In this document: positions 48,575 to 58,039 of the stretch, one piece after another | How the letters are laid out: every line of letters starts with the position of its first letter | Position numbering within the stretch: the first letter of the stretch is position 1 | From: Glaciihabitans tibetensis | Lineage (GTDB): Bacteria; Actinomycetota; Actinomycetes; Actinomycetales; Microbacteriaceae | Direction of reading: 5' to 3' | Length of the DNA stretch: 64,000 nucleotides | NCBI RefSeq assembly: GCF_003003265.1 | Contig: NZ_PVTL01000010.1 | Span: 1 to 64,000, forward strand | Notes under the pieces: model-generated | Seen by the model: the letters and a program-made list of their open reading frames with translations, nothing else | The model's database searches: none | What the model was told of the DNA's origin: nothing | Position numbers and translations under genes: made by a program

Positions 48575-49162
48575 ATGCACAAGTCACGCTTTGTCCTTTT
48601 CGCCGCTGGCGTCATCGCTGGCACGCTCCTGCTCGCCGGCTGCTCAGCAGGAACAAACTCATCGTCAGAGACCTCTCCGGCGCCAAGCGCTACCGCTGAC
48701 CAGCTCAGCCCGTTCAACGACTCCGATGTCGCCTTCGCCATGGGTATGGTCGAGCACCACGAGCAAGCCATCGTCATGGCGGATGCGGTGCTCGACAAAG
48801 ACAACATCGACCCTCGCGTCACTGAGCTCGCCCAGAACATCACAGATGCCCAAGGCCCAGAAATTGATCTCATGAACGACTGGATCGCCAGCTGGGATGT
48901 GGAGAAAGACGACATGTCTGACATGGACCATGGCATGGCGATGACCGACGACGACATGACGGCTCTCGAAGAGGCCACCGGTGCCGACGCGAGCGAGCTG
49001 TTCCTCACCCAGATGACGGAGCACCACAACGGTGCCATCGAGATGGCGCAGACCGAACTCGACGCCGGAGAGAACCCCGACGCTCTGGCCTTGGCGCAGC
49101 AGATCATCGATGCGCAGACAGCCGAGATTGCCACCATGAAAGCGCTGAACGCCGAACTCTAA
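48575..49162 (+). CDS. DUF305 family lipoprotein
   Basis: 195 residues. Signal peptide with lipobox LLLAGC (Cys about 23), Ser/Thr/Ala linker, then two DUF305 halves: FAMGMVEHHEQAIVMADAVL and LFLTQMTEHHNGAIEMAQTEL, each with the M-x-x-HH-x2-A(I) helix. A Met/Asp/His-rich segment between them (DDMSDMDHGMAM) suggests metal, perhaps copper, binding; DUF305 proteins often sit near copper-resistance genes, though none is here. Its stop overlaps the convergent GH63-like gene by four bases. Confidence 0.88.
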   Translation: MHKSRFVLFAAGVIAGTLLLAGCSAGTNSSSETSPAPSATADQLSPFNDSDVAFAMGMVEHHEQAIVMADAVLDKDNIDPRVTELAQNITDAQGPEIDLMNDWIASWDVEKDDMSDMDHGMAMTDDDMTALEEATGADASELFLTQMTEHHNGAIEMAQTELDAGENPDALALAQQIIDAQTAEIATMKALNAEL

Positions 49163-51945
49163 GCGGCCCCGGTGCGGGTGCGCGCCGCTCTCGATGCGGC
49201 GGGGGACGCGGAACCCGACCTAGACATGGCGGCCGCGAGATCATCCTCGTTTCCGAACAACTGCATCATCCGGGCCACCAAAGCGGTCCATCCGGTCTGA
49301 TGGCTCGCACCGAGGCCGGCGCCGTTGTCGCCGTGGAAGTACTCGTAGAACGGGATCAGGTCGTTCCAGTGCGGATCCTGCTGGAAGACCTCCGTGCCGC
49401 CAAAAACGGGGCGGATTCCGTCCTCGTCCCGCAGGAGTATGCCCATCAGGCGCTCGGAGAGACGCATCGCGACATCCCGGAGCGCTACTTCATCGCCCGA
49501 TCCGGTGGGGTACTCGATCGTGAACTCGTCGCCGTAATACGAGGCATAGTGCAGCAGGCCACGGATGAGCAGAAAGTTCATCGGCAACCAGATGGGGCCG
49601 CGCCAATTCGAGTTGCCGCCGAACATGCCCGTGTTCGACTCCGCGGGGAGATAGTCCACCCGATACTCCGCGCCCGCGACATCCACCACAAATGGATTGT
49701 CGCGGTGATAAGCGGACACTGAACGGATGCCGTGCTTGCCCAGGAATTCGGCCTCGTCGAGCATCCGCGCGAGCAGCCGACGCAGCTTGGCCTCGTCCAA
49801 TAGCGAGAGCAGCCGTCGATCCCCGATCCCTGGCGCCGCCAGCGCCGGGAACCGCGCGGCCAGCTGGGGCCGGTGCGTTCGCAACCATTGCACCCGCGCC
49901 ATGAATTCGGGCAGTTGGCGGACATCCTCCGGGCGCAATACCACGCAGGCCGCGAGGGGGAGTAGGCCGACGAGCGACCGGACCTTCAACCGTGTCGTGC
50001 GCCCGTCGGGGGCCGCGAGAACGTCATAGAAGAAGCCGTCTTCGTCATCCCAGAGGCTGCCCTCGGGGTCATCGGGGTCGTCCATCGCTGAGGCGATCCA
50101 GAGGTACTGCTCCAGAAACTTGCTGGCCATCGACTGGTACGACGGGTCGTGCCGCGCCAATTCGAGGGCGATCTCGAGCATCTCGAGAGTGTAGAACGCC
50201 ATCCACGCGGTGCCGTCGGCTTGTTCGAGGTGGCCACCGGTGGGCAGCGGCGCGCTCCGATCGAATACCCCGATGTTGTCGAGGCCGAGGAATCCACCAC
50301 CGAAAATGTTGTGCCCGTCGGGGTCTTTGCGGTTCACCCACCAGGTGTAGTTGAGCGTGAGCTTGTGGAACGCTTCCTCGAGGAAGCGGACGTCGCAGTC
50401 GCCTCGCGATTCCTTCTCGGCCTCGAAGATCCGCATCACCGCCCAGGCGTGGACCGGAGGGTTCACGTCGCTGAAGTTCCATTCGTAGGCGGGCATTTGA
50501 CCATTCGGATGCAGGTATCTCTCGTCGAGCATCAGCGCGAGCTGCCCCTTGGCGAAGTCCACATCGACGACCGCCAACGAGACCGCGTGGAAGGCGAGGT
50601 CCCACGCGGCGTACCACGGGTACTCCCACTTATCGGGCATGGAGACGATGTCTTCGTTGACCATGTGGAACCATGCGGCGTTGCGCAGATTGGATTTGCG
50701 CTGGGCCGCCCGGTTCGAGACGCCGTGGCCGCCGAGCCACTTCGTGACGTCATAGGCGTAGAACTGCTTCGACCACAGCAACCCTGCCAGCGCCTGACGC
50801 ATGACCAGCGTGGCATCGTCGCTGAGCGATTCCGGGATCACGTCGGCGTAAAACGCGTCAGCCTCGTCACGGCGTTTCGCGAGGGCCTTCGCGAACTTCG
50901 TGCCGAACGGCCCGGCCTTTGCGCCAAACGAAGCCGGATCGAGGTCGGTGAGACGCAGCTCGAAGCGTTTCGTTGCCCCTGCTGCCAGCTCGACGTCAAA
51001 GCGCACCGCTGCCTTTGTGCCCGGGCCCGTCGGATGGACCGCTCCGCTGCGGCCGTGCACGACGGCTTCCCCGATGCCGTCCTTGACGTATCGTGTCGGG
51101 TTGGGCTCGCCGAACAGCCGCTCCGTGTTTGTTTCGTTGTCACAGAACAGCGTCTGTGGGTTCTGCGCCGCGTACAAGAAGCGCGGTCCCAACTCGGCGT
51201 GGTCGGCACGCACGACGGTCGCATCCCCGCGGTCGGGCACGCGCTCTATGGACGGTCGCGGCCCCGTGCCGTCGCTCCACGTGTTTCGGAACCAGAGAGT
51301 CGGCAGGAGCACGAGATTACCCGGTTCAGCGCCCCGATTGGTGACCTCGATGGAGATCAGGATGTCGTCCGGTGCGCCTTTCGCGTACTCGACGGTGACG
51401 TCGAAGTAGCGGTCGTCGTCGAACACGCCGGTGTCGATCAGCTCGTACTCGAAGTCGGCGCGCCCGCGCTGCGCATTGGTGGCCACCAAGTCGCCGTAGG
51501 GGTAGGCCATGTGCGGGTACTTGTACTGGTACCGCATGTACGAATGCGTGGGTGTGCTGTCGAGGTAGAAGTAGTACTCCTTGACGTCCTCTCCGTGGTT
51601 GCCCTCTGCGTTCGTCAGCCCGAACAGTCGCTCCTTCAGGATCGGGTCTGCGCCGTTCCAGAGGGCCAGCGCGAAGCACAGTTGCTGCTTGCTGTCGGAG
51701 ATGCCCGCCAGGCCGTCTTCGCCCCACCGGTATGCCCTCGAGCGCGCGTGATCGTGCGGAAAGTAGTCCCACGCGTTGCCATCCTGGCTGTAATCCTCCC
51801 TAACCGTGCCCCACTGGCGTTCGCTGAGATAGGGCCCCCAGTGCAGCCAGGGCACGCCATCGCGTTGCTCGGCAAGACGCCCGGCCTCGGCGCGAACGCT
51901 GCCCTCGCTCTCCTTGGCGTCTGCGCCTGCATTCTGCTGTCCCAT
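49159..51945 (-). CDS. Large GH63/MGH1-like glucosidase family protein
   Basis: 928 residues, no signal peptide. The C-terminal two-thirds is an (alpha/alpha)6-barrel glycosidase like the GH63 or mannosylglycerate-hydrolase-type group: WYAAWDLAFHAVSLAVVD, NPPVHAWAVMRIFE, FGGGFLGLDNIGVFDRS, NSNWRGPIWLPMNFLLI and DLIPFYEYFHGDNGAG. The N-terminal region (LSERQWGTVREDYSQDGNAWDYF) is typical for these proteins. Start at 51945 is chosen for GGGAGG just upstream; the frame runs 55 codons further without family-like sequence. Probably cleaves an intracellular glucoside or compatible solute. Confidence 0.85.
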   Translation of the reverse strand: MGQQNAGADAKESEGSVRAEAGRLAEQRDGVPWLHWGPYLSERQWGTVREDYSQDGNAWDYFPHDHARSRAYRWGEDGLAGISDSKQQLCFALALWNGADPILKERLFGLTNAEGNHGEDVKEYYFYLDSTPTHSYMRYQYKYPHMAYPYGDLVATNAQRGRADFEYELIDTGVFDDDRYFDVTVEYAKGAPDDILISIEVTNRGAEPGNLVLLPTLWFRNTWSDGTGPRPSIERVPDRGDATVVRADHAELGPRFLYAAQNPQTLFCDNETNTERLFGEPNPTRYVKDGIGEAVVHGRSGAVHPTGPGTKAAVRFDVELAAGATKRFELRLTDLDPASFGAKAGPFGTKFAKALAKRRDEADAFYADVIPESLSDDATLVMRQALAGLLWSKQFYAYDVTKWLGGHGVSNRAAQRKSNLRNAAWFHMVNEDIVSMPDKWEYPWYAAWDLAFHAVSLAVVDVDFAKGQLALMLDERYLHPNGQMPAYEWNFSDVNPPVHAWAVMRIFEAEKESRGDCDVRFLEEAFHKLTLNYTWWVNRKDPDGHNIFGGGFLGLDNIGVFDRSAPLPTGGHLEQADGTAWMAFYTLEMLEIALELARHDPSYQSMASKFLEQYLWIASAMDDPDDPEGSLWDDEDGFFYDVLAAPDGRTTRLKVRSLVGLLPLAACVVLRPEDVRQLPEFMARVQWLRTHRPQLAARFPALAAPGIGDRRLLSLLDEAKLRRLLARMLDEAEFLGKHGIRSVSAYHRDNPFVVDVAGAEYRVDYLPAESNTGMFGGNSNWRGPIWLPMNFLLIRGLLHYASYYGDEFTIEYPTGSGDEVALRDVAMRLSERLMGILLRDEDGIRPVFGGTEVFQQDPHWNDLIPFYEYFHGDNGAGLGASHQTGWTALVARMMQLFGNEDDLAAAMSRSGSASPAASRAARTRTGAA

Positions 51946-52096
51946 GGAAGCCTCCCTCACGGTCGCGTCTCGACCATTTCTCCGCTCTCGACGGTGCACT
52001 ACAACGCGTGAGGGCCACGTCACCCGGTTGAGGTGATCCGGGCTCCTGTCTGCAAAGCGGCATACGCTGTGGATGTCGCCGACCAAAGGATTTGCC

Positions 52097-52267
52097 GTGG
52101 CATCCCACAACGAAAATCAGTCTCAGAACCACGTTCCCCAGCCAGACGAGCCGTCCATACCGGAGCTTGAGGTCGACGAGACCATCGCGCCGCGTCCGGA
52201 GGAAGAGATCGCCGACGTCCTGCGTGCGAAACCAGACGTCGACGATCACAGCCAGCATCGCGATTGA
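52097..52267 (+). CDS. Small acidic protein (56 aa)
   Basis: GTG start with AAAGGA six bases upstream. Hydrophilic and acidic: PQPDEPSIPELEVDE, then PRPEEEIADVLRAKPDVDD. No recognised domain, likely disordered. Lies between the divergent GH63-like gene and the convergent GH3 gene. The good SD and acidic codon pattern make it a probable real gene. Confidence 0.5.
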   Translation: MASHNENQSQNHVPQPDEPSIPELEVDETIAPRPEEEIADVLRAKPDVDDHSQHRD

Positions 52268-52288
52268 TGTGACGAGCGGGTGACGTGA

Positions 52289-54547
52289 CTACCTGACCCG
52301 GAACCCTGCCGATTCCGAGGTGTCGACCGAGCCGCCGACGTGCACGACGTAGTCGCCGGGTGCGGTTGCCCACTCGTCGCTGGCGTCGTCCCAGTACTGC
52401 AGCAGGTGCAGGTCGGCAAGATCAGCGGGTGAGAGCGTAATCGTCACGGTGCGACGTTCGCCCGGGTTGAGGGTGACGCGCTCCCATCCGACCAGGCGCT
52501 TCGACGGTTGGCCGGCAGCGTCGGGCAGCTCGATGTAGGCCTGCGCGATTTCGGTTCCCGCCCGCTCGCCCGTGTTGCTCAGGCGGAAGCTGATCCGAAT
52601 CTCCTTCGCGCCGGACGTCTTGCCCGGGGTGACCTTCACCTTCTCGTACTCGAAGCTCGTGTAGCTCAGCCCGTGCCCGAACGCAAAGAGGGGCTCGATC
52701 TGTTGCGCGTCGTACCAGCGGTATCCCACCGCGAGTCCCTCCGTGTAGTTCACTTGCCGGATCTCCTGCGATCCAGCGGGGCGGGTGGTCGAGCCGTTCG
52801 CAAAAACGCCGGGGTACTGCTCGGGCGTCGAGGTGGGAACATCTGCGATCGATTTCGGGAACGTCATCGGCAGCTTGCCCGACGGGTTCACATCGCCAAA
52901 GAGCAAACCCGCCAGCGCCGGACCGACCTGCTCGCCGCCGTACCACGCCTCGAAAACACCAGACACATCGTCGATCCAGGGCATTTCGACGGCGCTACCC
53001 GAGTTCAGCACCACGATCGTTGCGTCGTTCGCGGCCGCCACCTGATCGATGAGCGCATCACCCCCGCCACCAAGGCGAAGGTCGGTGAGGTCAGCGAATT
53101 CACCCATGCGCTGGTAACCGAACACGATCGCGATGTCTGCCGCCGTGGCATCCGCTTCAACGCCTGCAGGGTCTGTACCGGGGTTGAACGTGACGGTCGC
53201 CCCCACGGCTGCCGCGCGCTCGCGGATCGCCGTCTCGGGAGTGACGAGATCTTCGCAGTTCATGGTGCCCGCGTTGTTGAATCGCCAGGCCATGCTGCAA
53301 GCGGATGCCGCGCTGACGCCGTTGGTCACCGTGCTGGAGGCAGTCGCCCCGAACACAGCGATGCGCGTGCCGGCCGTCGCCGAGAGGGGAAGTGTGCCGT
53401 CGTTCTTTAGGAGCACGGTTCCCTGCTCGGCGAGTTCGCGGGCGATCGCTTTGTGTTCTGCGGTCGATGCGTCGACTACCGGAGCCGCGGCGAGGGGATG
53501 GTCGAACAGACCGCCCCGGATGTACGCACTGATGACGCGGGTCGCCGCGGCGTCGATGTGCGCCTGGGTGATCTCGCCCGCGGCGAGGGCCGCGTCGAGC
53601 TTCGCGGGGGTGAAGTAGATGGGCCGGTTGAGCTCCTGGTCCATGCCGTTCACCAGCGACGCGGCCGTCGAGTGAACGGCGCCGAAGTCGGACACTACGA
53701 AGCCGGTGAACCCGAGATCCTGCTTGAGATTGTCGTTCAGGAGTGGGTTCTCGCACGCATAGACGCCGTTGATCTGGTTGTACGAGCACATCACGCTCGC
53801 CGGTTCGCTGCGGTTCAGCGCGATGTCGAAGGGGAGCTCATACAGCTCGCGAAGCGTTCGCTCGTCGAGATTCGATGAGCTGGTCTGGCGGTCGAGTTCC
53901 TGTTCGTTGGCCACGTAGTGCTTCAGGTTCGAGATGACCGGCTTGTCAGCGATCCCTTCGAGGCCGTTGACCGTTGCAGCGGTGAACAGTCCCGACAGCA
54001 GGGAATCTTCGCCGAAGTACTCCGGCGTGCGACCGGCGAGAGGTGTTCGCCCGCTCGCCAGACCGGGAGCGAGAACGAAGTTCTTGCCCTTGTCGAACGC
54101 TTCCGAACCCTGAGCCGCTCCCTTGGCCTCGGCGAGTTCGGTGTTCCAGGTGGATGCCACGGCGATAGGAGCCGGGAAGGCGGTCACTCCCGGGGTGAAC
54201 CGAACCCCGTCGGGGCCGTCGGTCGCCACGATTTTGGGGGTGCAGTCCACCTGTACGGGGTACGTGACGCCGGAGAAGGTGGTCTCCTGGGGACTGTTGG
54301 CGGGTTGCTCCACCAACCACCGGTACTTCTGGTGCTGCGTGCTGGCGGCAAGAAGTGCGGCCGCCCGAGCCTCTGGGGTTTGTGAGGCGTCCATCCAGGC
54401 CGCGCTGGAGCACCCCGGGGTAGCGGCCGTCGCCGGCGCGACGTCGGTGTGGACGATCGCCGGGATGGACAGCGCCAGGGCCGTCGAGGCGAGAGCCGCC
54501 CATTGCAGGCGTCCCTTTCGGTGTAGGTGACCACGAACTGAGTTCAT
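52289..54547 (-). CDS. Secreted GH3 beta-glucosidase-type glycosidase
   Basis: 752 residues with a Sec signal (basic start, hydrophobic ALASTALALSIPAIVHT, cleavage near ATAATPG). GH3 N-terminal barrel: IVATDGPDGVRF, NFVLAPGLASGRTP, ISNLKHYVANEQE, and nucleophile Asp in GFVVSDFGAVHST. The GH3 C-terminal sandwich and a fibronectin III-like end (GTEIAQAYIELPD, GERRTVTITLSP) follow. It diverges from the sugar ABC operon across a LacI-type operator region, so it likely trims the same glycan outside the cell. Exact sugar specificity (glucose, xylose or other) is not evident. Confidence 0.92.
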   Translation of the reverse strand: MNSVRGHLHRKGRLQWAALASTALALSIPAIVHTDVAPATAATPGCSSAAWMDASQTPEARAAALLAASTQHQKYRWLVEQPANSPQETTFSGVTYPVQVDCTPKIVATDGPDGVRFTPGVTAFPAPIAVASTWNTELAEAKGAAQGSEAFDKGKNFVLAPGLASGRTPLAGRTPEYFGEDSLLSGLFTAATVNGLEGIADKPVISNLKHYVANEQELDRQTSSSNLDERTLRELYELPFDIALNRSEPASVMCSYNQINGVYACENPLLNDNLKQDLGFTGFVVSDFGAVHSTAASLVNGMDQELNRPIYFTPAKLDAALAAGEITQAHIDAAATRVISAYIRGGLFDHPLAAAPVVDASTAEHKAIARELAEQGTVLLKNDGTLPLSATAGTRIAVFGATASSTVTNGVSAASACSMAWRFNNAGTMNCEDLVTPETAIRERAAAVGATVTFNPGTDPAGVEADATAADIAIVFGYQRMGEFADLTDLRLGGGGDALIDQVAAANDATIVVLNSGSAVEMPWIDDVSGVFEAWYGGEQVGPALAGLLFGDVNPSGKLPMTFPKSIADVPTSTPEQYPGVFANGSTTRPAGSQEIRQVNYTEGLAVGYRWYDAQQIEPLFAFGHGLSYTSFEYEKVKVTPGKTSGAKEIRISFRLSNTGERAGTEIAQAYIELPDAAGQPSKRLVGWERVTLNPGERRTVTITLSPADLADLHLLQYWDDASDEWATAPGDYVVHVGGSVDTSESAGFRVR

Positions 54548-54608
54548 CTTGTGCCTTCCCTCTTCATTGAGAGCCCGACCGATTTCGTGAGAAGCCGGAG
54601 CGGGGCCA

Positions 54609-54624
54609 GTTGAAGCGCTTCAAC
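54609..54624. promoter_or_regulatory. LacI-type operator on the GH3 side
   Basis: Perfect 16-bp palindrome GTTGAAGCGCTTCAAC with the central CG typical of LacI-family sites, 62 bases upstream of the GH3 start. Confidence 0.85.
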
Positions 54625-54742
54625 CTAACGGCACTTTAGAGAGAACCAGAAGGCGGGTCAACCCGTCTAGTGAAACGGAGGAAAAACCAGATATTGCGCC
54701 ATCGAACGTGTTCGAACCGTTACATCTCGAATCTGAGCGGCC

Positions 54743-54790
54743 TTGACAGGGTGCGCTTCAATGGAGGAAGGTGTTCTTGAAGCGCTTCAA
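54743..54790 (+). promoter_or_regulatory. Promoter element and LacI-type operator before the sugar ABC operon
   Basis: TTGACA at 54743-54748 can be a -35 box. A half-site GCGCTTCAA overlaps its downstream side (54753-54761), and a perfect palindrome TTGAAGC-GCTTCAA lies at 54777-54790, 30 bases before the GTG start. The same palindrome occurs on the GH3 side, so both directions are probably repressed by one LacI regulator. Confidence 0.8.
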
Positions 54791-54820
54791 TAGTGAAGGC
54801 TCGCACTTCAAGGAGGAATT

Positions 54821-56137
54821 GTGACCACAGCAAACCACGCGCGCCTCAGGCGTGCATTTCTACCCGTCATTGCGGGGATCGGTGCCGGAGCGCTTCTGCT
54901 CACGGGATGCTCCGGCGGTTCAGACGGCGGCAACTCGTCGGACGGCGCCACGGAATTCACCTATCTGTCCCTCACCGAGAACACAGCGGTCGCCGACACG
55001 CTCACGACGCTGAGCGAGGGCGCCTGCGCCGCGGAGAACGAGGCACTCCCGTTGAAGGTGACCAACCAGCCGCAGGCCAGCTTCGACCAGCAGCTCCAGT
55101 TGCTCGCGGGCCAGGATGCCCTTCCGGTCATCTTTGCCGCGGGAAACACCCCGCAGGTCGCGAAGGACCTCAACGAGGCGGGCCAGATCCTCAACATCGG
55201 TGAGACGTTCGACGAGCTGGGAGTGGCCGAGAACATTCTTCCCGCAGCATCGTCGACGATTGAAAGCCTTTACGGCGAGCAGATCGCCCTGCCGACGGAG
55301 TTCAACGTCGAGGGTCTCTGGTTCAACAAGCAGATTTTGGAGCAGAACGGAATTACTCCGCCCACGACCTGGGACGAGCTCGTGGACGCCGCAGCGACGC
55401 TCGACGCAGCGGGCGTCCAGCCGTTCTCCGCATCCGGTGAGCAGGGCTGGCCTCTAACCCGACTGGTCGGAAACTACCTGTTCCGTACCATCGGGCCCGA
55501 CGCTCTCCAGGCGGTTGCCGACGGGGATGCAGAACTGACCGAGGCGGAATACGTCGAAGCCGCCCAGGCAGTCGCCGATCTCGGGGCTGAGGGCTACTTC
55601 GGAGAGGGCGTCGGCTCCATCGACTACGACACCTCCATCAACACGTTCACGAGCGGTCAGGCCGCGTTCCTGTACATGGGGAGCTGGGTTCTCAGTTCGT
55701 TCAACGACGCGGAGACGAATCAGCTTGGCGCCGAGAACATCGGCTTCATCCCCTTTCCTGAGGTCGAGGGCGGAAGCGGCTCCAGCGACCAGCTCGCCGC
55801 AAACGTCGGCGTGCCCCTGATGGTTTCAGAGAGCGCGTACAACGACGAGGTCGGGGCCTGGTTGTCCTGCATCTCGGAGAACTACGGCTCGGTGTCCCTC
55901 GGAGACCAGGGTGTATTGAGCGGGTTCACCGTCAACGATGACTCGATCGAGGTTCCGCCGCTCACGGCCGAACTGCAGGCGGCGATCGACGCGAGCGGCG
56001 ACAGCGTTCTGTGGACAGAGGCGCTCTTCAACGCCCAGGCCACAACCACGAGTCAGACCAACGCAGCTCAGCTGGTGACGGGAGCCATTACTCCGGAGGA
56101 GTTTATGCAACTCGTCCAGGCCGATCTCGGCAACTAG
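54821..56137 (+). CDS. Sugar ABC transporter substrate-binding lipoprotein (CUT1)
   Basis: 438 residues, GTG start behind AAGGAGG. Signal with lipobox LLLTGC, then a Gly/Ser/Asp linker. Family 1 solute-binding features: LPTEFNVEGLWFNKQILEQNG (about 165-185), PPTTWDELVDAA, GQAAFLYMGSWVLSSF. First gene of binding protein - permease - permease - GH78 operon, so the ligand is likely a rhamnose-containing oligosaccharide or a degradation product. Confidence 0.92.
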   Translation: MTTANHARLRRAFLPVIAGIGAGALLLTGCSGGSDGGNSSDGATEFTYLSLTENTAVADTLTTLSEGACAAENEALPLKVTNQPQASFDQQLQLLAGQDALPVIFAAGNTPQVAKDLNEAGQILNIGETFDELGVAENILPAASSTIESLYGEQIALPTEFNVEGLWFNKQILEQNGITPPTTWDELVDAAATLDAAGVQPFSASGEQGWPLTRLVGNYLFRTIGPDALQAVADGDAELTEAEYVEAAQAVADLGAEGYFGEGVGSIDYDTSINTFTSGQAAFLYMGSWVLSSFNDAETNQLGAENIGFIPFPEVEGGSGSSDQLAANVGVPLMVSESAYNDEVGAWLSCISENYGSVSLGDQGVLSGFTVNDDSIEVPPLTAELQAAIDASGDSVLWTEALFNAQATTTSQTNAAQLVTGAITPEEFMQLVQADLGN

Positions 56138-56153
56138 TCACACGACCAATGCG

Positions 56154-56168
56154 CCCACCCGCGGTGGG
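56154..56168 (+). other. Small hairpin between binding-protein and permease genes
   Basis: CCCACC and GGTGGG with a CGC loop, 17 bases after the stop. Such intercistronic stems often stabilise the binding-protein mRNA relative to the permeases. The remaining gap to 56240 shows GC-rich palindromic bits only. Confidence 0.45.
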
Positions 56169-56240
56169 GAGAAGAAGGCCACGGCCGAATTCACCCCGCC
56201 GCGGCGTGAGCGCGGCGCCGAAATCGGAAGCAAAACAACT

Positions 56241-57125
56241 ATGAACAACGTCTTCGGAAACAAGCGTGCAGTCCTGGTATTCGTCGGGCCAGCACTACTC
56301 ATCTACGCGCTCATCATGCTGGTACCGGTGATCTGGTCTCTCGGCTACACGTTCTTTACCGGCAGCGTCATTACTGGATTCGAATTTGCGGGACTCGAAA
56401 ACTTCGAGCGCCTGTTCACCGATCCAAAGGTGGGCGAGGCCCTCCTTTTCACGATGAAGTACGCGGTCATCCTGACGATCGGCCAGATTCTGGTCGGCTA
56501 CGCTCTGGCGTTGTTGTACGTGTTCTGGCTGAAAAAGGCATCCAGCGTCGTTCGCACCCTGGTGTTCTTTCCGATCGTGCTGCCCACCGTGGCTGTGGCG
56601 CTTCTGTTCCAGAAGATGTTCGAGATTGCGCCGCAAAACGGGCTGGTGAACGAGGCCCTGAATCTGGTCGGGATCGCCTCCGTCGACTGGTTTGGCACGG
56701 CGGACACCGCGTTTTTGGTGCTCGTCATCATGGACATCTGGCGTTCGATGGGCTTCTACGCCGTACTCCTCTACGCGGGCTTGCTTGACATTCCCGAAGA
56801 GATCATGGAATCCGCGCGTCTCGACGGAGCGGGCAGCCTGGCTCTCATCCGCCGAATCATTCTGCCGCTCTCGCTGCCGGTGTTGCTGTCCTCGATTATT
56901 TTCAGCATCAACGGCACGCTCAAGGTCTTCGACTCCGTGCTTGCCCTCACCAACGGCGGTCCAGGATCGTCGACCACCCCGCTGACGCTGTACATGTTCC
57001 GGACCGCGTTCAACTACGGCAATTACGGCTACGGAAGCACGATCGCCCTGCTCCTCACGGTCATCTGTCTCCTGGTCACCATTTTCATCTTCCGCTCGTC
57101 GCGGCGCGATCTGACGAAGAACTAG
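56241..57125 (+). CDS. Sugar ABC transporter permease (MalF/UgpA type)
   Basis: 294 residues, six membrane spans. ALIMLVPVIWSLGYTFF at the start and the EAA motif DIPEEIMESARLDGAGSLALIRRIILPLSLP (about 187-217) with the usual E-x4-A-x2-DGA. Carries no ATPase. It is 104 bases after the binding protein and 11 bases before the second permease. Confidence 0.93.
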   Translation: MNNVFGNKRAVLVFVGPALLIYALIMLVPVIWSLGYTFFTGSVITGFEFAGLENFERLFTDPKVGEALLFTMKYAVILTIGQILVGYALALLYVFWLKKASSVVRTLVFFPIVLPTVAVALLFQKMFEIAPQNGLVNEALNLVGIASVDWFGTADTAFLVLVIMDIWRSMGFYAVLLYAGLLDIPEEIMESARLDGAGSLALIRRIILPLSLPVLLSSIIFSINGTLKVFDSVLALTNGGPGSSTTPLTLYMFRTAFNYGNYGYGSTIALLLTVICLLVTIFIFRSSRRDLTKN

Positions 57126-57135
57126 GACGACTCCC

Positions 57136-58038
57136 ATGACTACTTCCGCGCTTTCCCAGAAAACCACCGCGACGTCGGGCGGGTCTCCGCGTGCAGCTCG
57201 TCGGCCGCTGCGCGCCGTGCGAGCGATTCCCAAGGTGCTCGTTGTCGCCCTGATCCTCGCGATCACGGTGGTGCCCCTGATCTGGCTGCTTCTCGGGTCA
57301 CTCAAGACACAGACCGAGTGGCTCAACAATCCGTCGTGGGCGCTTCCCGAGAACCTGCTGAATTTCGCCAACTACGAGATCGCCTGGGTGGACGGCAACA
57401 TCGGACGCTACATTCTCAACAGTGCGTTGGCCACCTTCCCCTCGCTGGCGCTGATCGTCATCCTCGGAGTCGCGGCAGGCTTCGCACTCGAGGTGCTGGT
57501 GTGGCGCGGGCGCAACGGCGTCCTGCTGTTGTTTCTAGCGGGCATCATGGTGCCCGGCCAGATGATCCTCCTCCCGCTGTTCTCGGCGTACTTCCAGACC
57601 AATCTGACGGGCACGATCTGGCCCCTGATTCTCACGTACACCGCCACCGGGCTTCCGCTCACGGTCTTTATGATGGCCACCTACTTTCGGGCGGTACCGA
57701 AGGAGATCTTCGAAGCGGCCGCGATCGACGGCGCGAGCATCTATCGCTCCTTCCTGTCGATCGCATTTCCCATGGTGCGCAACGCCGTGTTCACGGTTGC
57801 TCTTGTGCAGTTTTTCTTCATCTGGAACGACCTGCTCATTTCGCTGACCTTCACCAGCGTCGGCGACTTCCAGACGATCCAGGTGGGTTTGCTCAACTTC
57901 ACGGGGCAGTTTGGCCAGGTGCAATACGGCCCGATGTTCGCCGCGATCTGCATCAACGTGGTGGGGATCCTCGTGCTGTACCTCTTCTTGAACCAACGAG
58001 TTATGCGCGGTCTCACCGCCGGCTCCGTGAAAGGCTGA
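57136..58038 (+). CDS. Sugar ABC transporter permease (MalG/UgpE type)
   Basis: 300 residues with a cytoplasmic N-terminal tail (about 30 residues) and six spans. EAA loop AVPKEIFEAAAIDGASIYRSFLSIAFPM (about 183-210), then FFFIWNDLLISLTF. Second permease of the CUT1 importer. No ATP-binding gene is linked, so it probably shares an MsiK-type ATPase encoded elsewhere, as is common in actinobacteria. The GH78 gene begins two bases after its stop. Confidence 0.93.
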   Translation: MTTSALSQKTTATSGGSPRAARRPLRAVRAIPKVLVVALILAITVVPLIWLLLGSLKTQTEWLNNPSWALPENLLNFANYEIAWVDGNIGRYILNSALATFPSLALIVILGVAAGFALEVLVWRGRNGVLLLFLAGIMVPGQMILLPLFSAYFQTNLTGTIWPLILTYTATGLPLTVFMMATYFRAVPKEIFEAAAIDGASIYRSFLSIAFPMVRNAVFTVALVQFFFIWNDLLISLTFTSVGDFQTIQVGLLNFTGQFGQVQYGPMFAAICINVVGILVLYLFLNQRVMRGLTAGSVKG

Positions 58039-58039
58039 C

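Noticed and set aside
50149-52011. 620-codon open frame on the plus strand
   Set aside because: Antisense to the GH63-like gene, which has clear family motifs; no motifs in the antisense frame.
51946-52110. 55-residue N-terminal extension of the GH63-like protein
   Set aside because: Not family-like, and a strong SD (GGGAGG) directly precedes the internal ATG at 51945.
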